Assembly (NCBI RefSeq): GCF_002973595.1 | Contig: NZ_PVEO01000002.1 | Coordinates: 496,001-560,000 of the forward strand | Source of the DNA: Jejuia pallidilutea | GTDB taxonomy: Bacteria > Bacteroidota > Bacteroidia > Flavobacteriales > Flavobacteriaceae | Reading direction: 5' to 3' | DNA: 64,000 nucleotides | Notes under the pieces: model-generated | What the model was told of the DNA's origin: nothing | Seen by the model: only the letters and a program-made list of their open reading frames with translations | Databases searched by the model: none | Position numbers and translations under genes: made by a program | Shown here: in pieces, positions 53,269 through 62,763 of the stretch | Layout of the letters: each line of letters opens with the position of its first letter | How positions within the stretch are numbered: position 1 is the first letter of the stretch

Positions 53269-54648
53269 TTAATGAACTTCTTGTTCTTTCTCCCATTTGA
53301 AAAGCGCCTTTTTAAGCTCCGTTATTTTAAAATCATGACTAGTGCTGTTTATAAGGTTATTCATTTCTTCTGGGTCGTCATTGAGATTGTACAACTCAAA
53401 TTCAGGACGTTTTCTATAGCGTTTAACAATGTTGCTTGCCTTTTTATCATGCCCGGCTTTGGCTAACCAAGAAAGGTACATTTTGCGTACATGGCGGTCT
53501 TCTATTTTATCGATATACCCATAATCAAATCCATTTATAACACGAACGGCATAAAGATTATTTGGTAACTGATTCCAGACCAGTTTAAACTGCCCATCGG
53601 TTACTGCCCTTATTTTATATTCTGGCCCTTCTCTGTTATTATTATATAAGAAATAGGCATACTTTCTATGTTTTGCTTTAGTTTGCTTTATTATTGGTAG
53701 CAAACTTTTACCATCAAAGTTAGCAGGAACTTCTCCTCCGGCGGCATCAATTAGTGTTGGTAAAATATCGCAATATTGTGTTATTGCATCTGTTTCAAGA
53801 GTATTGTTATAGGGTTTTGGCCATTTCATAACACATGCAGACCTAACCCCAAAATCATAGGTGGTCCATTTACCACCAGGCATTCCCGCACCATTTTCAT
53901 CCAAGATTATAAGCGCTGTATTGGAATCTAAATCGTTTTTTTCAAGAAGCTTTCTAGCTTTGCCCACCTGCTCATCAAAAAGTTTTATTTCGGCTAGGTA
54001 TTCAGTAAAGTACTTGCGCGTTTCTTTTGTATCTACCAAATTACCTGGCAGAATAACATTATTTGCATCCCAAAGAGAATTGTCACCTGCATTCCAAGGT
54101 GCATGGGCATGAACGGAACATATAACTAAGCAAAACGGCTGTTTTTTATCCCGATTTATAAATTCCTTAACTCCGTTCCAATCCTCAGGAGGCAATCCAT
54201 TGTAATTAGCGTTTTTAGTAAATCCATCAATAATTTCAAAAGGATAAACAGATGCTGGTTTAAAATGGGTTTTACCCGTTAACCCCACTCGATAACCCAG
54301 TTTACTTAAATGCTGAACAATACTAAGCGTTCCTTCTTTAGTCGCAGCATGATTAAAGTTACAACCATTTCTGTTAGGCATTAACCCCGTAAACAACTCT
54401 GCTCTTGTTGGAGCACAAATAGCTTCGGATACGAACATATTCTTAAACAAAATACCTTCATTTGCTATCTGATCTATGTTTGGAGTTGTATTTTGGTTTT
54501 TGGCCCCGTAGCACCCTGTATTTTTGGCACTTATATCATCCCCTAGAATAATCAAAAAATTTGGTTGCTGTGTTTGTCCAGGTATTTTATAGCTTGATGA
54601 GAAGCTAACAAGTAAAAGGAATAAAATGCTTAATTGATATTTTTTCAT
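53269..54648 (-). CDS. Formylglycine sulfatase with a CAPTR core motif
   Basis: 459 aa. Signal peptide about 1-20, then metal DD at 37-38 (ILGDDISAKNTG), formylglycine motif C78-A-P-T-R in EAICAPTRAELFTG (Thr at the position that is Ser in all neighbours), SVHAHAPW and ILDENGAGM, where DEN replaces the usual SDN. The active-site texture thus departs from the others while the C-x-P-x-R consensus is kept. Probably a separate S1 subfamily, acting on another sulfate. 33 bases downstream of the GH95 start, in the same direction. Confidence 0.93.
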   Translation of the reverse strand: MKKYQLSILFLLLVSFSSSYKIPGQTQQPNFLIILGDDISAKNTGCYGAKNQNTTPNIDQIANEGILFKNMFVSEAICAPTRAELFTGLMPNRNGCNFNHAATKEGTLSIVQHLSKLGYRVGLTGKTHFKPASVYPFEIIDGFTKNANYNGLPPEDWNGVKEFINRDKKQPFCLVICSVHAHAPWNAGDNSLWDANNVILPGNLVDTKETRKYFTEYLAEIKLFDEQVGKARKLLEKNDLDSNTALIILDENGAGMPGGKWTTYDFGVRSACVMKWPKPYNNTLETDAITQYCDILPTLIDAAGGEVPANFDGKSLLPIIKQTKAKHRKYAYFLYNNNREGPEYKIRAVTDGQFKLVWNQLPNNLYAVRVINGFDYGYIDKIEDRHVRKMYLSWLAKAGHDKKASNIVKRYRKRPEFELYNLNDDPEEMNNLINSTSHDFKITELKKALFKWEKEQEVH

Positions 54649-54749
54649 CTGCTAATATTTATTGTTTTTTGTGGCCAGCTGTAATGCCATAATTATTATT
54701 TCGGTTGGTTTACAACGAATTGTTAATGGACATTTCATGTTATTTTAAT

Positions 54750-56855
54750 TTACTCTTCAATGGCTCTAACAATGGTATAAACCCTATCCACATTCGGTTT
54801 GATCAGTTTCCCCAACCACAAACCATTGGCTTGTTTTTCAAATTCAAAATTGTTGGAGACTGGGGTTTTATTTTCTGTCCAAATTAATAACGGACCATCT
54901 TCAACCATTTGAATTTTCACAGATTTATCATCTATTTCCAATAATTCGAAAGTGGCTGCTGAAAGGTATTTATCGGGTCTACCAATGATAGACCAACCGT
55001 GTTGTATAGGGCTTAACAACAACAAACGTTCTTTTCTAGACCCCAATGTAAACTGATAATTGTCTTCAAGAATTTGGGCTGAACCTTTATAATAATCATA
55101 AAGTAAAATGCCTTCTTTTGGAACTTCCAACAGACCTTGATAAGGTTGTATCATGCCACCAGCCTGTGGATAATCCTTTAAAGAAACTTGGGTAGACACC
55201 TCGTTATCATCCTGATTCATATTCACAGCCATAATAGCAGCGGTTTTGTTTTTTAATGGTGCTATGACTCTGAAAGCCTTTCCATCAAAATAGGGGTCTT
55301 GCATTAAACTTTCGGGTAAGGGAACAGCTGGTGCTAGTGTTCCTAAAATCCGTCCATCGGCATAAGTTAATGGTTTTAAAACGGTATCATCTATATGCTC
55401 TGGCACATCTGAAAGGTAAATAGGTCCACCAGACATCGCTCTGGCTACGGCCATTAACTGTGCGGTTTCTTTAAAATTTGCAAAGAACATATCTTGATCT
55501 AGCCAATGCGTGTGCCCCAACCAAAAGGCATTGGCAAAATTTTGTACCAAGGTTAAATCCAATCGGTCTTTAGTGGTTTTATAATCTATACTTCCACGGA
55601 TAATGGCACTATGCCTGTGATTAAACACATTAAAGTTTTGTTGGGCAATACAATTTAGCAACATCAAATCTTTTTCTTTGCAGTTTTCTTCTAAAGCGAT
55701 GTTGTTGTAATGCACGCCTAATATTGCATTACTAGCTCCTGTGTTGTTTCGGAAATTATCTGATTGAAAATCGACTTTAATAATATCAAAACCATTGTCT
55801 GTAGTGTTTTTTGTCATTTCATGAAAAAACGCATTGGCTGATTCCTCTGAAATTTTTGGTGTTAAAATGGTTCTTTTACCGCTAGGGTTGCGCTCTGCCA
55901 AATGCTCATTTAAACTTGGCATATTGTGCTCGGGTGATACTGCACCAAAATAGCCATTGAAATTTCGCCAAATACCCATCCATTTTATTTTTTCATCTTT
56001 CTGACTGGTAATAGGCTCCCATCCGTTTGGAAACTTCTTTTTATCAACTCCAAAAGATAATAATTGGTTTTTTTTATGGTCTAAATACCCATCATCAATC
56101 AACATCCATCTAAAAGGAATTGTGCTTTCTTTCATGCCTTTTAAAGCATCCAAAATCACCTCCTCGTTAATCTTGTGCTTGTAATGTTCCCAAGAACACC
56201 AGCCCAAGTATTTGTAAGCCTCAGGATATTCTTTATCAGACCTCCAATTAATATTTTCCTTTACATTTTCGGTGTTCATTGCTCCTTCCCAAGCCATTCT
56301 AGCAGCCTCATACGGACTCTTGGATTGCCCATAACTCATTAGAGGCACCGCTACATTTTCAGTATCTGTACCATAGGTAGCAACCGTTAAATAAGCTGTT
56401 TTATTACGAATGGAAAACGTATTTCCTATACGATTAGACACCAATGGCAAAAGCGCTAAATAATTACCATTTTCCTTTTGAAGCATCATAAAAGCCCCGA
56501 GGTTGATATGGCTGTCCATTCTTGGTTTTAGATGCTTGTAACTGTCCAATTCTGCAATATCATCAAACCAAAGCGGTTCAACACGATTACCAGCAGCCAA
56601 TTTTTCTGAAAATGGACGGTAGTAAATGCCTTTTTTGTACTTTGGCAATTCTAATTTAATTTCAGAGATAATACCTAAAGAATCTGGTGTTAATTCTTGT
56701 TTCTGAACAGAAACTACCCCGTTCCCGCTAAAGGATGATACATCTAACGTTAGTGGAATTACCTCAAATGGCACATCTTGTTTTTTAACTTTGGCTTGTT
56801 CCGAACACGACAATATACAAGAGATTCCAACAATAAAAAGAAATACTTTTCGCAT
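54750..56855 (-). CDS. Sip1-related / GH36-type alpha-galactosidase, lipoprotein
   Basis: 701 aa. Lipobox CILSC (about residue 17). Sip1/raffinose-synthase branch of GH36: YLGWCSWEHYKHKINEEVIL (Trp-Cys-Ser-Trp signature), FRWMLIDDGYLD and the K-x-D nucleophile strand DIIKVDFQSD, then NFANAFWLGHTHWLDQDMFF and ARAMSGGPIYLSDVPEHI. The family releases alpha-galactose, consistent with a galactan locus. The C-terminal part is a beta-sandwich. A sulfatase remnant follows upstream. Confidence 0.88.
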   Translation of the reverse strand: MRKVFLFIVGISCILSCSEQAKVKKQDVPFEVIPLTLDVSSFSGNGVVSVQKQELTPDSLGIISEIKLELPKYKKGIYYRPFSEKLAAGNRVEPLWFDDIAELDSYKHLKPRMDSHINLGAFMMLQKENGNYLALLPLVSNRIGNTFSIRNKTAYLTVATYGTDTENVAVPLMSYGQSKSPYEAARMAWEGAMNTENVKENINWRSDKEYPEAYKYLGWCSWEHYKHKINEEVILDALKGMKESTIPFRWMLIDDGYLDHKKNQLLSFGVDKKKFPNGWEPITSQKDEKIKWMGIWRNFNGYFGAVSPEHNMPSLNEHLAERNPSGKRTILTPKISEESANAFFHEMTKNTTDNGFDIIKVDFQSDNFRNNTGASNAILGVHYNNIALEENCKEKDLMLLNCIAQQNFNVFNHRHSAIIRGSIDYKTTKDRLDLTLVQNFANAFWLGHTHWLDQDMFFANFKETAQLMAVARAMSGGPIYLSDVPEHIDDTVLKPLTYADGRILGTLAPAVPLPESLMQDPYFDGKAFRVIAPLKNKTAAIMAVNMNQDDNEVSTQVSLKDYPQAGGMIQPYQGLLEVPKEGILLYDYYKGSAQILEDNYQFTLGSRKERLLLLSPIQHGWSIIGRPDKYLSAATFELLEIDDKSVKIQMVEDGPLLIWTENKTPVSNNFEFEKQANGLWLGKLIKPNVDRVYTIVRAIEE

Positions 56856-56897
56856 TATATAGTTTAGTTTGAATGGTTTTACTTTTGAAACTTTTAT

Positions 56898-57145
56898 TTA
56901 GCTAATTATTGGCTGGATTTGCTTCCACCCTTCCATATCTTCGTTTTCCTGAACAGCTCCTGGTGTACTTCGTCCATCAAGAATTATTTTTTTAAAGCGG
57001 CTTTTAATTCTGTGGCTTTTTCAGGAAATATATTTATTGGATTTCTGGTTTCGCCAATAATTAAAATTTTAGGTTTCGGTTGCTCAAAACTTGAAAAGGC
57101 AACCACTAAAATCCATAAAACAAACGCTATTCTAAAGTTTTTCAT
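56898..57145 (-). pseudogene. Sulfatase remnant: signal peptide joined to a sulfatase C-terminus, with a frameshift
   Basis: ATG at 57145 opens a signal-like sequence (IAFVLWILVVAFSS) then KPKILIIGETRNPINIFPEK and KAALKK before a TAA at the end of a 7-A run (56987-56993). Slipping one base at that A-run gives IILDGRSTPGAVQENEDMEG and WKQIQPIIS, which is a sulfatase C-terminal signature (DGRSTPG). Between signal and C-terminus the whole catalytic core is missing. So it is the scar of a large internal deletion plus a frameshift. It fills most of the gap 56856-57149. Confidence 0.75.
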
Positions 57146-57149
57146 CCTA

Positions 57150-59690
57150 TTAAAAATCAATGATTAAACTTTCTCCTTTTGAAATATTTTTTGCTTTCAG
57201 TTTCTTTTTTCCAACATTTTGAAGCGTAAAACTTTTAAGCTCCAATTGCCCGAAAAGCACGTTTATTTTTGCCTGCCCTTTTTTTACTTCACAAGTGCCC
57301 CAACCACAACCATTGCTCCAAAAATAGGTGCCCGGTTTTGAGGTGAAACGCATCGACTTTTCAACTCCCGAATAGTGAAATTCTGTACTCGCTAAAACAC
57401 CTGCCCAAGCCATCATACTTCTGGCATAATGATGCCCATATTCTGCTTCATTAAAGGGGTTTCGTTTTTTGCCATCATAACGATTTCGGATATCTTGTAT
57501 GGTTCTCAATGCTTTTTCCGTCTGTCCTTCATACATCATGGCAACTGCCGCTGTGTGCTCAAAACCGGTCATCACCTCGGTAAAATAAGGGAATGGTTGT
57601 TTGGGTCTGTCCTTGGGATAGTGAGCCATCAACAAAGCCGATTCATTTCCGTAGGCATAAGAGCGCATAAAATTGGGGTGCTTCATTAAATTTTTGCGGT
57701 AGTTGTATTTTAAAATAGATTCGTTGGTCTTTTTGATATTGTCTTTATTTACCAAATAGCCCAAATCTAAAATATGAGCCATAACTTGCCCTACCAACTG
57801 GTCGACTAAAACACCTTCACCCAATTGATACTGCGGATCGTTGGGCACAAGTCTTCTTTTTACACGGATGAGTCCTTTTGCAATACTATCCAAATGTTTT
57901 GGTGGCACAATTTCTTGAATGTAGTATTCGCCATTGAACAAATTTTCATCCATATATTTCGAACCGTTTTCATATAATGAGCGACATGTTTTTACGAATT
58001 TTTTATCTCCCAAGTAGCTTGCCATTTCTTCGGTAGCACGTAAAGCTCCCAAATACCATAAGCCCATTTGAGGATTTGGGCCGTAATATTCTACATCCAT
58101 GGTATTGTGTTGAGAGCCTTCCATAACGCCATCTTTATCGGGGTCCCAACCTTTAGGAATCCAACAGAATTCCAATGCTTTTTTTACATTTTTCCAGTTC
58201 TTTTTTAAGAAATCATCATCACCTGAAAGTTGCCATTCGCGATAATACTTCATAATACTTCCCATTTGTCCGTCGGCGGCGGCCAAACCAAAACTTGTGG
58301 CCTTAGTTTCCAATGGTAAATGAATACGGTAGCTCATCAATCCGTTTTCATCAGTAGCAAAACCAAATTCTACTTCGCGCATATTTTGGGCGATATCGCC
58401 AAACAAAAACGGAATGGTTTGTTCGTAATTCCAAACATGTGTACATGTTCCCGTGCCGCTGCCATCGTTATCCTTGATGCCTTCCCAACCCAAGTAGTAT
58501 CCTGATTTGGTTTTAAAAGCCAATTGCGTCCTAAAATGCGCCAAATTAAATAAAGCGGCTTCTTTTACAATTTCTGAGATATCACTACCAATAAACGCCT
58601 CTACAAAAGATTGGGATTGTTGTTCCAATTCTGGAATTCTTTTGACATGTTTCTGCGCCACTTCCCATGAATCGGCATATTGTGTAGCATAGTAATTGCC
58701 CACATTAGCCTTTTGATTACCCCAGGCTGGACGATTAGGAAAATGCCAAGTGATAAAAAAACGAATATCCTTTTCTTCGTTAGGAGCCAAAGTGGTTTTT
58801 ACAGCTAACGAGCCCATGTTATTTTTTTGGTTAGAGGTTCTTTCTTCTAATAAACCATCATCTGTATAATCATCCCAAAACTCCAAAGTACTGTTCCCCC
58901 AGTCACCAGGTTCCCATGCCGTTCGATAAGATATTTCGCCTTCGCTGTTTGTGGTTAGGCTAAACGTACCATATTGATAGCTTTCTTTTTCAACTTCTTC
59001 ACCGGCCGTAAAGTGGATGCCTTTCAAACCATTTTCTTCCTTATAGGTGTTGATGTTTTGATAAGGTTTTCCTTCTTTTCCATCATATCCTATAAAATTA
59101 GGAATGTTTCCCGCTAAAGAAATCGTCACGGGTTTATCGCTCGTGTTTTTCACCTTGTAACTTAAAATAGCCATAGGCAAACTACTATCTGCTGTGTTCC
59201 CCGGAATTAAGGGGTTGAAGGCTCCAACAGTTACTGTTACAGGCAAATTTTCATCGCTTAACAAGACTTGTCCAAATGGATATGCGGTTTGAAAAGTAGC
59301 CTTATTAAAACGAGGTAAACCGTGATTGGGAGCCTTAGAACCATAAAACCCTTCGTCGTATTTAATAGGCACAGGACCTTCCAATAAAAGTGCTTGGGCT
59401 TCTTTGTTTTCTTCTCTTAAATAAATTGAGAAAAATGGTGCTCGATTGATAACTTCTACACCGGTATACAACGGATTAAAACCTTTGGCAGGGCGACTCA
59501 TAATTTCCCAATCTTCCAAAGCGCCTCTTCCTGTTAACGAGATGGTTCCTGTTCCTATGCCTCCAACAGGCATAGCAATGCGGTCGGTATGGTATTGGTC
59601 GTAGCTTTTTAGTACGGGCCAATCTGTGTTTTGCGCTAGTATGCTACTCGAAAAGAGTAAAATCAATAATCTTAATTTATCTAGTTTCAT
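57150..59690 (-). CDS. GH116 family glycosidase (beta-glucosidase/GBA2-like), copy 2
   Basis: 846 aa. Signal peptide (RLLILLFSSSILAQ), then the same N-terminal signature as copy 1 (DWPVLKSYDQYHTDRIAMPV) and both catalytic segments (CTHVWNYEQT, GSQHNTMDVE). It is strongly similar to the copy at 48169-50757 over its whole length, so a duplication inside the locus is likely. Differences in the loops (for example DNDGSGTGTCTHVW versus DTYGSCFGSCTHVW) may change the substrate site. Gene order places it between a sulfatase and the sulfatase remnant. Confidence 0.93.
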   Translation of the reverse strand: MKLDKLRLLILLFSSSILAQNTDWPVLKSYDQYHTDRIAMPVGGIGTGTISLTGRGALEDWEIMSRPAKGFNPLYTGVEVINRAPFFSIYLREENKEAQALLLEGPVPIKYDEGFYGSKAPNHGLPRFNKATFQTAYPFGQVLLSDENLPVTVTVGAFNPLIPGNTADSSLPMAILSYKVKNTSDKPVTISLAGNIPNFIGYDGKEGKPYQNINTYKEENGLKGIHFTAGEEVEKESYQYGTFSLTTNSEGEISYRTAWEPGDWGNSTLEFWDDYTDDGLLEERTSNQKNNMGSLAVKTTLAPNEEKDIRFFITWHFPNRPAWGNQKANVGNYYATQYADSWEVAQKHVKRIPELEQQSQSFVEAFIGSDISEIVKEAALFNLAHFRTQLAFKTKSGYYLGWEGIKDNDGSGTGTCTHVWNYEQTIPFLFGDIAQNMREVEFGFATDENGLMSYRIHLPLETKATSFGLAAADGQMGSIMKYYREWQLSGDDDFLKKNWKNVKKALEFCWIPKGWDPDKDGVMEGSQHNTMDVEYYGPNPQMGLWYLGALRATEEMASYLGDKKFVKTCRSLYENGSKYMDENLFNGEYYIQEIVPPKHLDSIAKGLIRVKRRLVPNDPQYQLGEGVLVDQLVGQVMAHILDLGYLVNKDNIKKTNESILKYNYRKNLMKHPNFMRSYAYGNESALLMAHYPKDRPKQPFPYFTEVMTGFEHTAAVAMMYEGQTEKALRTIQDIRNRYDGKKRNPFNEAEYGHHYARSMMAWAGVLASTEFHYSGVEKSMRFTSKPGTYFWSNGCGWGTCEVKKGQAKINVLFGQLELKSFTLQNVGKKKLKAKNISKGESLIIDF

Positions 59691-59703
59691 TTAGTTATAT
59701 TTT

Positions 59704-61119
59704 TTAACGGATACTTAGTGGTTTGGGATTTTCAACATGCCCTACAGGACGAGCATTTTTGGTTACTTCAGTATCAAAATCTAGCATGGCTTTTTTAAGT
59801 TGTGAAACGATTTCAGGGTATTGTTCGATAAGATTTACTTCCTCAGAAATATCATTCTTTAAATTATAAAGGGCTTCTTCTTCATTTATGATTCGAAGTT
59901 TCCAATCTTTCCACCTTACAGCTTCTAAAGTCCCCCAATGTGAATAAAAAAAATATTCATGGGGACTTTCGGCTTCATTCATAAGTACCGGTATGATATT
60001 TTTTCCATCAATAATACGGTCTGTTGGCGCTTCTGTCTCCATCAAATTTGCAAAAGTTGGTAGTATATCCATGGCGGTTAAAAGCTCATCAATTTCAGTA
60101 CCCGCCTTAATTTTTCCAGGCCACCTAACTACGGTTGGCACACGCATACCTCCTTCTAAGGTTTGCCCTTTATGACCTCTCAATGGCTTTGTTGAACCTC
60201 TTCTGTTTGCAGATCCATTATCACTAGTAAATAAGACAATAGTATTTTCATCAAGACCTTGTGCTTTTAGAGTTTTAAGAATTTGACCAACCGACCAGTC
60301 GATCTCATATATCGCGGTAGAATATAAATTAGCGTCGGCCGAAACCCCGCTTTCCAAAATTTTCTGGTACTCTTTCTTAATTTCTTTTGATGCTGCCAGT
60401 GGTCCGTGAGGTATAGGATGCGGTACATACAAAAAGAAGTTTTCATCTTTATGGTCTTTAATAAATTTAACTGCTCGTTCGGTAACCCGCCGTGTGAGGT
60501 AGTCGGGGTCGGGATCCATTTCAATAACTTCTTCACCTTCTAAAAAAGGTAGCGACGGAAACTTAAAGAATTCTTGTCGTCGGTGTGTGGGTGCAATATC
60601 GTGGCTGTACGGCAATCCATAAAACTCATCGAAACCTTGTTTGGTAGGTAAAAATTCAGGTTGGTCTCCCAAATGCCATTTTCCGAAAATGCCTGTTTTA
60701 TAGCCTGCAGATTTTGCCACTTCGGCAATGGTAATTTCATCAGGATTTAGTCCATTGCCATCACCCGCTAAACAAACAGGGAACCTTTTGCCATCGGGAA
60801 CATTGGGTAAATCTATAACTAAACTCGAAGGCGGCTCCATACCAACCCGTCGTGGGTAACATCCCGTCATAAGTGCAGCTCGTGACGGCGTACACAATGG
60901 CGCCGCAACGTAAAAGCTTGTTAGTTTTGCACCTTCTTCTGCCATTTTATCAATATGAGGTGTATGAACATGTTCGCCTCCAAAACAGCTTAAATCGCCA
61001 TAACCCTGATCATCGGTAAAGATGATAACTAAATTAGGACGTTCCGTTTTTTTGTTATTTTGAGAAACGATGCAAGAGCTAACCAAAAAAAAGCAACCCA
61101 ATATGAACAGTAACCTCAT
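59704..61119 (-). CDS. Formylglycine sulfatase, lipoprotein
   Basis: 471 aa. Lipobox LVSSC (Cys16), metal DD at 36-37 (IFTDDQGYGDLS), formylglycine motif C76-T-P-S-R in APLCTPSRAALMTG, GKWHLGDQPEFL, PHPIPHGPLA and FTSDNGSANRRG. The insert VIDLPNVPDGKRFPVCLAGD between motif and helix is unlike the other sulfatases of the locus. 13 bases downstream of it lies the GH116 copy 2 gene; 15 bases upstream is the next sulfatase, so one transcript is likely. Confidence 0.95.
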   Translation of the reverse strand: MRLLFILGCFFLVSSCIVSQNNKKTERPNLVIIFTDDQGYGDLSCFGGEHVHTPHIDKMAEEGAKLTSFYVAAPLCTPSRAALMTGCYPRRVGMEPPSSLVIDLPNVPDGKRFPVCLAGDGNGLNPDEITIAEVAKSAGYKTGIFGKWHLGDQPEFLPTKQGFDEFYGLPYSHDIAPTHRRQEFFKFPSLPFLEGEEVIEMDPDPDYLTRRVTERAVKFIKDHKDENFFLYVPHPIPHGPLAASKEIKKEYQKILESGVSADANLYSTAIYEIDWSVGQILKTLKAQGLDENTIVLFTSDNGSANRRGSTKPLRGHKGQTLEGGMRVPTVVRWPGKIKAGTEIDELLTAMDILPTFANLMETEAPTDRIIDGKNIIPVLMNEAESPHEYFFYSHWGTLEAVRWKDWKLRIINEEEALYNLKNDISEEVNLIEQYPEIVSQLKKAMLDFDTEVTKNARPVGHVENPKPLSIR

Positions 61120-61134
61120 AATGTTATTCTATAA

Positions 61135-62760
61135 TTAATTAACCTTTAAATCATTTGATTTCACTTCACTGCCCCACCAATCATCGTTAGGTTGCCAATC
61201 TGGACTTAGCATTTGTTTTCTTTGTTTTTCAAGTCGCGGCATGAGTTTGGTTCTATGGCTTTCCAATCGTTTTCTTCGAGCTTCTTTATCCCATTCGGGG
61301 TCTTCGGTGGCGTATTCGGTATTCATAGATTTCAACCAATCCATCAATTGTGTGTGCAAGTTTTCCGCTAACTCATTGTTTTCTTTAGATACATCATTGC
61401 TTTCCTTCAAATCTGAATTTAAATCATACAATTCTATGTGATTATCTTCCCAATAATGAATGAGTTTCCAATTATCCTTTCGAATGATAGATACCGGTTC
61501 GCCTCCTTGATTTCCATAATGCGGATAATGCCAAAACAACGGTCTGTCATCAATTCTCTCTCCATTTAGAAGTGGCTTTAAACTAACCCCATCGGCATGC
61601 GCTTCGGGTTTTAAAGGAATATTTGCCAAATCCAACAAGGTTGGGTATAAATCTGCTCCAGAAACAGGTTTATCAATTCTATTGCCTTGTGCCTCCATCC
61701 AAGGCACATAGATAAAATACGGTACACGTAAACCACCTTCCCATTGGTAACCTTTTCCGCCTCTTAACATTAATTGATTGGTAGAAAAGTTATCCCCAGA
61801 GGTTACCCCTCCATTATCGGATGTAAACACTACAATAGTGTTTTTATCCAAACCATTATCTTTTAATGTTTGAAGCACACTACCAATGGCTTCATCTACC
61901 TGTTCAATCAATCCAGCATAAACTGGGTTGTCCTGATATTTTCGTGCAGGTAAAATGCGTTCCATTTCGAAACCTTTTTCAGCAATGCCCATTTGTTCTG
62001 CCTTATCTCTGTACTTTTCCCATTTTTCTTTTGTGGTTTGAATAGGGGAATGCACTGCATAAAAAGATAAATAAGCCAAAAATGTGGTGTCCTTATTTTT
62101 CTCAATGAATTTTGAAGTTTCTTTCGCCAATTTCATTGAAAACGACATGCCCTTTTCGTCTTCATGGTCTTCCATTTGAGGATTGTTAAACGGTGAAAAA
62201 TACCCCCCACTGTAAGGCCCACCACGTTCATAGCCCGCTATATTAATATCGAAACCATGATCGGTGGGCAAAGATTTATCTGCTGCGCTTCCTAAATGCC
62301 ATTTTCCAGCAAAAAAGGTTCTATAACCGTTTTCCTTTAATGCTTCTGGAAGTGTAACGTCATCATGACTTAAATGATGCTTGTACTCTGGTGGCAATAA
62401 TTTGGTATGCCTGTTCTTTTCTTTCCATTCCAATCCCGATGGGGCTCCGTCGAATTGTGTCAACCCATGTCTGGCCGTAAACTGTCCATTGAGTAAACTA
62501 GCTCGCGACGGACTACAAACGGCACAAGTGGCGTAACCATTGGTAAAAATGTTTCCCGATTTCGCAATCGCATCAATGTTTGGAGTTTCATAAAATTTAC
62601 TACCCATCACGCTTAAATCGGCGTAACCCAAATCGTCAACCACAATAAACAGGATGTTTGGTTTGGCCGTTTTAGTTATTTCTTGGGTTTTGGTTTTACA
62701 AGAACTTAATACCGCTAAAATTGTGCTTATGTATATTATTTTTTTCATTGGAATTTTCAT
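61135..62760 (-). CDS. Formylglycine sulfatase, lipoprotein, long C-terminus
   Basis: 541 aa. Lipobox VLSSC (Cys21), metal DD at 42-43 (IVVDDLGYADLS), formylglycine motif C82-S-P-S-R in CAVCSPSRASLLNG, GKWHLGSAADKS, FYAVHSPIQ and FTSDNGGVTSG. A positively charged C-terminal extension (KEARRKRLESHRTKLMPRLE) is unusual for a sulfatase of this type. Immediately follows the GH97 gene (3 bases between stop and start). Confidence 0.95.
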   Translation of the reverse strand: MKIPMKKIIYISTILAVLSSCKTKTQEITKTAKPNILFIVVDDLGYADLSVMGSKFYETPNIDAIAKSGNIFTNGYATCAVCSPSRASLLNGQFTARHGLTQFDGAPSGLEWKEKNRHTKLLPPEYKHHLSHDDVTLPEALKENGYRTFFAGKWHLGSAADKSLPTDHGFDINIAGYERGGPYSGGYFSPFNNPQMEDHEDEKGMSFSMKLAKETSKFIEKNKDTTFLAYLSFYAVHSPIQTTKEKWEKYRDKAEQMGIAEKGFEMERILPARKYQDNPVYAGLIEQVDEAIGSVLQTLKDNGLDKNTIVVFTSDNGGVTSGDNFSTNQLMLRGGKGYQWEGGLRVPYFIYVPWMEAQGNRIDKPVSGADLYPTLLDLANIPLKPEAHADGVSLKPLLNGERIDDRPLFWHYPHYGNQGGEPVSIIRKDNWKLIHYWEDNHIELYDLNSDLKESNDVSKENNELAENLHTQLMDWLKSMNTEYATEDPEWDKEARRKRLESHRTKLMPRLEKQRKQMLSPDWQPNDDWWGSEVKSNDLKVN

Positions 62761-62763
62761 TTT

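Noticed and set aside
56987-56993. Programmed -1 frameshifting at the A7 run
   Set aside because: Although the run is slippery, the frame on both sides has lost the sulfatase core, so there is nothing functional to be made.
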